A stretch of DNA of 64,000 nt from Methylovorus sp. MM2 (GTDB lineage Bacteria; Pseudomonadota; Gammaproteobacteria; Burkholderiales; Methylophilaceae), in the NCBI RefSeq assembly GCF_001648895.1, contig NZ_LXUF01000001.1:124001-188000 (forward strand), given 5' to 3'. Under the pieces are notes generated by a model. That model was not told the origin of the DNA. It saw only the letters and a list, made by a program, of their open reading frames with translations, and searched no databases. This document shows positions 57,976 through 64,000 of this stretch, one piece after another; position 1 is the first letter of the stretch, and the number at the start of each line of letters is the position of its first letter. A program made the translations under genes and the position numbers.

Positions 57976-60056
57976 CTGATGGGTTTTCTTTCTTTATCCA
58001 ATAAAAGTTGTATTTGCTCGAACGGTACGGGTTTACTGAAATAGTAGCCCTGTACCTCGTTGCAGCCATTATCTTTCAGGAACGCTAACTGCTCGGCTGT
58101 TTCGACACCCTCTGCGATGACTTGCACCTGTAGACTGTGCGCCAGTGTGATGATCGAGCGTGAGATGATGGCATCATTCGGATCAGTTGCAATATCACGA
58201 ATGAACGATTTGTCGATCTTCAGGCGGTTGATGGGGAATCGTTTCAGGTAAGCCAGACTTGAATAACCTGTGCCGAAATCATCCAGCGATAGTTGTATCC
58301 CGAGGTCATGGATTTTGCAGAGGATATTAATGGCTTCCTCTACATTATGCATGATCATGCTTTCAGTGATTTCCAGCTCAAGGTATTCGGGGCTCATTCC
58401 CGTATGCAGTAAGATTTCTTTAACGGTGTTCAGCAGGTCTTTTTGGCCTAATTGCCGAGCTGAGAGATTGATAGCAACCCGAATCGAGCTACCTTCTTTT
58501 TGCAGTTGGCAATTATTGCGGCAGGCGGTTTCCAATACCCATTTGCCGATCGGGATGATCAGTCCATTTTCTTCTGCGATTGGAATAAATCTGAGTGGGG
58601 AAATCAAACCCAGCTTCGGATGCTCCCAGCGAATAAGCGCTTCCATGCCAATGATCTGCCCAGTTGCGAGGTCGATCTGCGGCTGGTAATGCAATAACAA
58701 CTCGTTTTTGCTTAACGCATGCCATAAATCTTGCTCAAGTGCCAAGTGACTGCCTAGCTCTGCATTCATCTCTTTTGCGTAGAACTGGAAGTTGTTACGG
58801 CCGTTGGCTTTTGCCCGATACATTGCGCTATCAGCATTTGACAGTAATATTTCAGGTGTTTCGCCATCTCTGGGGAAGCTAGCCAGACCGATACTACAGG
58901 TGATAGTGAGCTGTTTATCTGAAATCAGGAACGGTTGTAACAGCTCATTGCGAAAACGTTGTACGACCACCTGAGTGTTCTCTTCATGTGATTGGCTATT
59001 GAGAAGCACGACGAATTCATCGCCGCCGACTCTTGATACAGTGTCAGTGTCACGCACGCACATTAATAACCTCTGGCCGAGCATCTTAATCAGCTCGTCT
59101 CCGGCTGTATGACCAAGGCTATCATTAACCCGCTTAAAGTTATCGATATCGATGAATGCCACAGTAAATACCCATGCATGTCGTCGACCATCATGAAATG
59201 CCTGTTTGATCCGCTCTTTTAGCAGATTACGGTTTGCAAGTCCGGTGAGCATGTCATAGTTGGCCTGATGTTCAAGCGCTTCTTCGGCTTTTCTTTGTTC
59301 CGTAATATCGACTGCAATGACACCCACATGATTGAATTTGCCTTCATCATCCTCAAGTGGAAAAGTGGTGATCATCCAATAAGCCTCTTTATTGTGATGG
59401 GTGATCTGGTGTATTTTTTGTACAGATGTGCCACTTTCCAAAGCTTGCTGGTCCATCTCATCGAATTTGTTGACGACTTCCTGAGGAAACAGTTTTGCAG
59501 TATTACACCCGATGATCTCTTCATAAGGGATGTTCAGTTTTTCGGTGGCGCTTCTATTGGCAAATATATATTTCGCGTTAGCATCCTTAATGAAGGCGAT
59601 GGCGGGTAGATTTTCCATGAAGACCCTGAATAAACGGGTGCTCTTATCCAGGTCTTTCTGTATGCGTTTGTGCGCTGTTTTCTCTTCTACTCTTTCAAGC
59701 GCACTCCTAACTGCACTGGGCAGGCGCGAAAGATTGCTTTTGATAATGTAGTCCACAGCACCTTGCTTCAGTGATTCGATCGCCGTTTCTTCGCCGATGG
59801 TGCCGGATACAAAAATAAACGGGATATCTGGCTTTTCTTTTCTCGCGATATGCAGTGCAGATAAGCCATCAAAGCTTGGAAGCGAAAAGTCTGAAAGGAT
59901 AATATCCGGATCAAATTGATCCAGCTGGATTCTAAAATCGGATTCAGTCTCTACCCGCCGCGCCTCACATTTTATTTCTGATCTTTTTAATTCACGTAGC
60001 GTGAGCTCCGCATCCGCTGGATTATCTTCAACTAATAGAATTCGCAGTGATTGCAT
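57972..60056 (-). CDS. REC-PAS-GGDEF-EAL response regulator (c-di-GMP enzyme)
   Basis: The 694-residue protein has a receiver domain (acceptor Asp in IILSDFSLPSFDG), a PAS domain (about 140-260), a GGDEF domain with intact RVGGDEFVVLL and an EAL domain with intact MEALIRWEHP and the loop DDFGTGYSSLAYL. Both catalytic halves look active, so it may make or degrade c-di-GMP according to the phosphorylation state. It lies downstream of the Rcp1-like receiver and the CHASE3 kinase, which probably phosphorylates it. Shine-Dalgarno AGAGG precedes the ATG. Confidence 0.93.
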   Translation of the reverse strand: MQSLRILLVEDNPADAELTLRELKRSEIKCEARRVETESDFRIQLDQFDPDIILSDFSLPSFDGLSALHIARKEKPDIPFIFVSGTIGEETAIESLKQGAVDYIIKSNLSRLPSAVRSALERVEEKTAHKRIQKDLDKSTRLFRVFMENLPAIAFIKDANAKYIFANRSATEKLNIPYEEIIGCNTAKLFPQEVVNKFDEMDQQALESGTSVQKIHQITHHNKEAYWMITTFPLEDDEGKFNHVGVIAVDITEQRKAEEALEHQANYDMLTGLANRNLLKERIKQAFHDGRRHAWVFTVAFIDIDNFKRVNDSLGHTAGDELIKMLGQRLLMCVRDTDTVSRVGGDEFVVLLNSQSHEENTQVVVQRFRNELLQPFLISDKQLTITCSIGLASFPRDGETPEILLSNADSAMYRAKANGRNNFQFYAKEMNAELGSHLALEQDLWHALSKNELLLHYQPQIDLATGQIIGMEALIRWEHPKLGLISPLRFIPIAEENGLIIPIGKWVLETACRNNCQLQKEGSSIRVAINLSARQLGQKDLLNTVKEILLHTGMSPEYLELEITESMIMHNVEEAINILCKIHDLGIQLSLDDFGTGYSSLAYLKRFPINRLKIDKSFIRDIATDPNDAIISRSIITLAHSLQVQVIAEGVETAEQLAFLKDNGCNEVQGYYFSKPVPFEQIQLLLDKERKPIS

Positions 60057-60099
60057 ATCTGCACCTCTAAATGTCGTTCTTGTAAATGGTGTGCTAGGA

Positions 60100-60549
60100 C
60101 TATTGGGTGAATTCAGGGATCTTGTTCAAGATGGTCCAGTAACAGCCTACTTTTGAAACCTCTTCAACGAATTTATCGAACTCAACCGGTTTGACGAGGT
60201 AGCTATTGACACCCAGTGCGTAGCTTCGGACGATGTCTTGTTCTTCTGCACTGGATGTCAACATCACTATCGGAATCATCTTTGCAGTGTCCGAGGCTTT
60301 TAGCCGCTGTAGTACCTCGATACCGTCTATTTTTGGCATTTTCAGGTCAAGTAATATGAGTTTCGGTTCTTTTTTGGATCGATTTGCATAATCCCCAACA
60401 CGAAATATGTAATCCAAAACCTCTTGCCCATCCTTCACCCAAACTACCTCATTTGTCAGGCCTATCTTTTTAAGTGCCCGCATGGTCATCTCCGCATCGG
60501 TCGGACTATCTTCCGCAAGCAGGATACTCACTGGCTGTAAATTACTCAT
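60100..60549 (-). CDS. Single-domain response regulator (Rcp1-like)
   Basis: The 149-residue stand-alone receiver has acidic residues [10 protein letters not shown], acceptor Asp in [12 protein letters not shown] and the Lys in [11 protein letters not shown]. The long beta4-alpha4 segment and Cys/Trp near the end (GCYWTILNK) are typical of Rcp1-type receivers paired with phytochrome-like kinases. The start overlaps the kinase stop by 8 nt with AGGAG inside the kinase gene. It probably shuttles phosphate from the kinase to the GGDEF-EAL regulator. Confidence 0.92.
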   Translation of the reverse strand: MSNLQPVSILLAEDSPTDAEMTMRALKKIGLTNEVVWVKDGQEVLDYIFRVGDYANRSKKEPKLILLDLKMPKIDGIEVLQRLKASDTAKMIPIVMLTSSAEEQDIVRSYALGVNSYLVKPVEFDKFVEEVSKVGCYWTILNKIPEFTQ

Positions 60550-61915
60550 CTCTAGCTCCTAAAGGTAAACTAAAACTAAAAATACTTCCTTCACCTAACT
60601 GGCTTTCTGCCCATGCATGGCCGCCATGCCGCACGACGATTCTTTGTACGATCGCTAGCCCTACGCCAGTTCCAGGGAACTCATCTGTGCTATGCAACCG
60701 CTGAAAAACCCCAAATAGCTTGTTGTAGTAGCGCATATCGAAACCTGCGCCGTTATCATGTATCTCATAGACGACATCACTCCCTTTTTTGGCAGAAGTG
60801 ATCTCTATTTTCGGGTCATTTTTCTTACTGCTGTACTTCACGGCATTGGATAACAGATTCATTAGCACCTGTTTGATGAGTGCCCGATCACCCCATATAG
60901 GCAATAGCTGGTTCGTATTTAAAGGAGGAAGAGGGGTTTGATGCGCTAACTGGATGTCTTTCCATACTTCATCGACTAGATGCGCCATGTCGATCTCCTC
61001 TGCTTGGATCGATTTACGGCCTGAGCGCGCAAAATCCAGAAGGTCATCAATCAACCTACCCATTTTCTGGCTGTTTGACCTAACAACAGTAAGTAAACGT
61101 TTACCTTCATCATCCAATTGCTCTGCATAGTCTTCTTCAAATATTCGGGAGTAGCCATCTATTGCCCTTAACGGCGAGCGCAGATCGTGCGATACCGAAT
61201 AGCTGAAGCTTTCTAACTCTTTATTGGCCATTTCTAGTTTTGCACTGGTTTGTTCGGCATTGCGCTGGGCAATGACGCGTTTCTTGATTTCCTGTGAGGT
61301 AAGCCAGAATGAGATGAGTAATAAAACAATGGCGGATAGATTACCCATAATGATGTATTGCTTGGTCGATATGCCATCAGCTTCCACGATCTTGGAACGT
61401 TGATCCAACAACTGCTCTTCTAATATCGACATGTTGGCAATATGTACTCGAATCTCATCCATGGTCATTCTGCCGTTAACCAGCATGCCCTCTAAATCAG
61501 GATTACCTTTCCAACCGTTTTTCTGTTGGTAGGTGATGCTTAGTTCCAGATAGCGCAACTTACTTTTGACAAGATCGCTAAAGGTAAGAACAGCTTCATA
61601 TTGCGGTTTGTTGTTGATGGTCAGTTGTTTGAGAAGCGCGATCTCTTTGGGCAGGTTATGCAGCGCTTTATTGTAGGGCTCAAGGAATCTCTCGTTATTA
61701 GTGAGCAGATAACCGCGTTGGCCCGTTTCGGCATCTTTCAACTCTGAAAGTGCCACATTGAGCTGAAGAAGGACACTATAGGTATGATCCACCCAGCGAG
61801 AGCTGGCGATGAACTGGTTGGTGCGCTGATAAGTGATATACGAGATCGTGATGAGTATCAACACCGCGGATGCTAATCCTAAGGTTGTCAGTGTCTCTTT
61901 ACGAACATGAATCAT
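60542..61915 (-). CDS. CHASE3-domain sensor histidine kinase
   Basis: The membrane kinase has an N-terminal helix ([20 protein letters not shown]), a CHASE3 periplasmic region ([26 protein letters not shown]), a second helix ([13 protein letters not shown]), a HisKA domain with the phospho-His in [20 protein letters not shown] and an ATPase domain ([46 protein letters not shown]). I chose ATG 61915 because GGAG precedes it and the frame upstream adds only 12 residues. It is first in the kinase-receiver-GGDEF/EAL operon. Confidence 0.92.
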   Translation of the reverse strand: MIHVRKETLTTLGLASAVLILITISYITYQRTNQFIASSRWVDHTYSVLLQLNVALSELKDAETGQRGYLLTNNERFLEPYNKALHNLPKEIALLKQLTINNKPQYEAVLTFSDLVKSKLRYLELSITYQQKNGWKGNPDLEGMLVNGRMTMDEIRVHIANMSILEEQLLDQRSKIVEADGISTKQYIIMGNLSAIVLLLISFWLTSQEIKKRVIAQRNAEQTSAKLEMANKELESFSYSVSHDLRSPLRAIDGYSRIFEEDYAEQLDDEGKRLLTVVRSNSQKMGRLIDDLLDFARSGRKSIQAEEIDMAHLVDEVWKDIQLAHQTPLPPLNTNQLLPIWGDRALIKQVLMNLLSNAVKYSSKKNDPKIEITSAKKGSDVVYEIHDNGAGFDMRYYNKLFGVFQRLHSTDEFPGTGVGLAIVQRIVVRHGGHAWAESQLGEGSIFSFSLPLGARDE

Positions 61916-62183
61916 AAAGCCCACTCCACTTAAAAACACGAGAAAGTACACCTACTTCACTTGAATCTACCAAAGCCTTAAAGTCGTTGGCATTCTAATT
62001 GTAAGTAATTGTAACTGCATCTTAAGCCAATAAAAAATTATTGGGGAGTTTATTTATATATTATTTAATCAAGTGCTTACTGAATGAACAATTATTGTCA
62101 GTTGATGAGATATCGTTCTTTTGATGAACGCTATTTAGTAATTTCTGGCAGAATACATCCATCGGAATAACAAGAAAGGAATA

Positions 62184-62199
62184 GGATTCACCAGAATCC
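62184..62199 (+). promoter_or_regulatory. Hairpin between Shine-Dalgarno and start codon of the CNNM/CorC gene
   Basis: The 6-bp hairpin GGATTC-ACCA-GAATCC sits between an AAAGGA sequence (62175-62180) and the ATG at 62205. Linear spacing of about 24 nt is too long for a ribosome site, but folding the 16-nt hairpin out brings it to about 8 nt. This suggests that RNA structure sets translation efficiency. Confidence 0.45.
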
Positions 62200-62204
62200 G
62201 TCAC

Positions 62205-63524
62205 ATGGGTAGTAACCTGCTGTTAATTGTTTTTGCATTTTTTCTGGTACTTCTCAATGGATTTTTCGTCGCAGCCGAATTCGGGTTGGTCAAATTGCGG
62301 CAGACGCGCGTGCGTGCCATTGCCAAGGCTTTCGGCTGGCGTGGGCGTATGCTTGCTCAGGTGCATCGCAGTCTTGATGCTTATCTTTCCGCTTGTCAGC
62401 TAGGCATCACCCTCGCTTCCCTCGGCTTGGGGTGGGTAGGTGAACCTGCTTTTGCCCAATTGATCGAGCCACTACTGAGCCAGCTTGGCATTGATAATGA
62501 AAAAATGCTGCATGGCATCTCCTTCTTTGTGGCTTTCTTTACTATTTCCTATTTGCATATCGTGGTTGGCGAACTGGTGCCTAAAACCCTCGCCATCCGT
62601 GCGGCAGAAAAAATCGGCTTATGGACCGCGCCCCCGCTCTATATATTTTATTGGGTCATGTATCCCGCTATCTGGATACTTAACCAAAGCTCGAATCTTG
62701 TCTTGCGCGCCTTACATCTACAATCCATTAACCCGCAAGAGAGTCACTACTCAACAGATGAACTTAAGATGATTTTGCGTAGCTCACGAGCTGACGATAA
62801 ATTCAGCCAGGCTGAGTGGCGTGTACTAGCGCAAGCCATGGATTTTAGGGATCTTGATGTATCCGATTTGATGCGTCCTTTTCATGAGGCAGTCGTGTTG
62901 CATGAACAAGATACGCTTGAAGAGAATATCAGCCGTATCACCCAGCACCGTTATAGCCGCTACCCGTATCTGGATAAATCGGGTGAAGTACTAGGGATGA
63001 TCCACATGAAAGATATCTTCATTGCCAGCCAAAAAGGCAATCTGGGTGAGCATCTGGATGATCTGGTGCGCCCTATCGAGATCGTTTCTCCTGATTTGCC
63101 CGCGACTGAATTATTCCGTCGATTCCAGCAAGGAGCTCCACACATTACGGTCGTTGGTTATGAAGGTAATCCGCCGGTTGGGTTTATCACTCTGGATAAC
63201 CTGTTAGGTGCATTAGTCGGTGAGATTCGTGATGAATTCCGTCAATCGCAAAGCGAATGGACAAGACTGGATGATGGTTCATTATTGGGTAAAGGCAGTT
63301 TGCCTATCCCAACCTTGGAGCGCACATTGGGCATAGATATCGAGTCAGATACTGCCGATACGATTGCTGGCCTCATCCTCTGGAAGCTTGGTGACCTGCC
63401 TGAAGAAGGGCAAAAGATCGAATTTGAGCAATTTGCCATTGTGGTCAAAAAAATGACAGGGCCGCGTATATTATTGGTACGCGTCTATCCCACGATATCA
63501 GCGGATACATCGATCAATCATTAA
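62205..63524 (+). CDS. CNNM/CorC-family membrane protein (hemolysin family, DUF21-CBS)
   Basis: The 439-residue protein has a DUF21 (CNNM) membrane domain (NGFFVAAEFGLVKLRQTRV, then SLGLGWVGEPAFA and VVGELVPKTLAIR), a pair of CBS domains (about 220-335, with RYSRYPYLDKSGEVLGMIHMKD) and a C-terminal CorC/HlyC transporter-associated domain (LDDGSLLGKGSLPIPTLE). The family is linked to Mg2+/Co2+ efflux. The name hemolysin is historical. It ends at a strong convergent terminator shared with hupB. Confidence 0.92.
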   Translation: MGSNLLLIVFAFFLVLLNGFFVAAEFGLVKLRQTRVRAIAKAFGWRGRMLAQVHRSLDAYLSACQLGITLASLGLGWVGEPAFAQLIEPLLSQLGIDNEKMLHGISFFVAFFTISYLHIVVGELVPKTLAIRAAEKIGLWTAPPLYIFYWVMYPAIWILNQSSNLVLRALHLQSINPQESHYSTDELKMILRSSRADDKFSQAEWRVLAQAMDFRDLDVSDLMRPFHEAVVLHEQDTLEENISRITQHRYSRYPYLDKSGEVLGMIHMKDIFIASQKGNLGEHLDDLVRPIEIVSPDLPATELFRRFQQGAPHITVVGYEGNPPVGFITLDNLLGALVGEIRDEFRQSQSEWTRLDDGSLLGKGSLPIPTLERTLGIDIESDTADTIAGLILWKLGDLPEEGQKIEFEQFAIVVKKMTGPRILLVRVYPTISADTSINH

Positions 63525-63540
63525 GATAAAGATGAGAGAT

Positions 63541-63579
63541 TAAATAAAAACGCCAGCATGTAGCTGGCGTTTTTATTTA
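63541..63579. terminator. Convergent bidirectional terminator (CNNM gene / hupB)
   Basis: A 17-bp perfect stem around ACGCCAGC/GCTGGCGT has a 5-nt loop and A-rich and T-rich flanks. It serves both the CNNM gene on the plus strand and hupB on the minus strand. Confidence 0.92.
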
Positions 63580-63598
63580 ATCGGGTATGTCGAAAGAT

Positions 63599-63871
63599 TT
63601 AGTTGACTGCGTCTTTCAGTGCTTTACCAGCAGTAAATGCAGGAACCTTGCGAGCAGCAATCTTGATCTCTTTACCAGTTTGTGGGTTACGGCCAGTACG
63701 TGCAGCACGGCTGCTTACCTTGAATGTACCGAAACCGATCAATGCTACTGGCTCACCTGACTTCAATGAAGAAGTGATGCTATCGGTAATTGCGGAAAGT
63801 GTCTTGCCAGCTGCTGCCTTTGAGATACCAGCCTCTGCTGCGATAACAGCGATAAGTTCAGTTTTATTCAC
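63599..63871 (-). CDS. hupB: DNA-binding protein HU
   Basis: The 90-residue HU/IHF-family histone-like protein begins [20 protein letters not shown] and has the [24 protein letters not shown]-binding arm and [17 protein letters not shown]. The arm Pro in RNPQTG intercalates into DNA. The start is GTG at 63871 with AGGGA 8 nt upstream. HU compacts the nucleoid and bends DNA. Confidence 0.95.
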   Translation of the reverse strand: MNKTELIAVIAAEAGISKAAAGKTLSAITDSITSSLKSGEPVALIGFGTFKVSSRAARTGRNPQTGKEIKIAARKVPAFTAGKALKDAVN

Positions 63872-64000
63872 TTAATTAGTCCCTAGTGGTTTATTGGAGA
63901 GCTTATCTTAAACTATTTTTTGGTGATGTGTAGTGGCGAACCTCACTAAAATCGCACGATTTCAGCGATATGAGCAGGTTTAAGGCGATTTTTTTCAAAA

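Noticed and set aside
62205-63524. Haemolysin toxin
   Set aside because: The DUF21-CBS-CorC architecture marks a membrane transporter-type protein. The hemolysin label is a historical annotation.

Overview
The window looks like a chromosomal segment of a Gram-negative betaproteobacterium, most probably a methylotroph of the Methylophilaceae. The evidence is a standalone pqqA gene (PQQ cofactor precursor), a fructokinase / sucrose-phosphate synthase / amylosucrase operon of the type known from methylotrophs, the thiS-thiG and apaG-mltA neighbourhoods, and moderate GC content. Lineage is inference; no rRNA or tRNA is present.

Layout. (1) 1-8893, minus strand: one tightly overlapping operon that looks like a glycan-decoration island. 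It holds a GT41-type TPR glycosyltransferase, a DegT aminotransferase, an acyl carrier protein, a KAS III-like synthase, two short-chain reductases, two hexapeptide acyltransferases and two Rieske oxygenases; the last is cut by the window edge. A flagellin or surface-glycan role is inferred. (2) 9238-12918: thiS, thiG, apaG, mltA, a PhnA C-terminal-domain protein and a LigB/DODA dioxygenase. (3) 13096-16129, minus strand: a split YeeE/YedE transporter, a FadL-type porin whose leader carries an intrinsic terminator, orphan pqqA, an apparent 85-bp MITE with 8-bp target duplications, a 27-residue membrane peptide and an entericidin. (4) 16237-22892: an unknown membrane-anchored secreted protein, lplT, an amidohydrolase, an aas-like acyltransferase/acyl-ACP synthetase and an ArsR regulator with an apparently leaderless promoter. 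(5) 23051-31174: a 2OG-Fe oxygenase, a diguanylate cyclase, a 62-residue peptide ending in CxxC, a Kef-type antiporter, an MFS exporter, a transglutaminase-like protein and small stress or membrane proteins. (6) 31301-36376: the sucrose operon fruK-sps-ams. (7) 36574-52893: a 16-kb type I secretion operon with a 3002-residue RTX adhesin, its ABC exporter, HlyD and TolC-like components, and an integrated MotA/MotB-like proton-channel pair. (8) 53095-63871: dienelactone hydrolase, msrB, DUF4186, a large DUF748/AsmA-like protein, a phosphorelay (CHASE3 kinase, Rcp1-like receiver, REC-PAS-GGDEF-EAL protein), a CNNM/CorC-type membrane protein and HU.

The most distinctive element is region 7. The secretion genes, the giant repeat adhesin and a stator-like pair are interleaved in one operon, in the style of Salmonella SPI-4 (SiiA/SiiB with SiiCDEF) but with a different gene order and a degenerate OmpA-like domain in the MotB homologue. 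Two GGDEF proteins and the phosphorelay in the window suggest c-di-GMP signalling, which commonly controls such adhesins, but no LapD or LapG homologue is present here.
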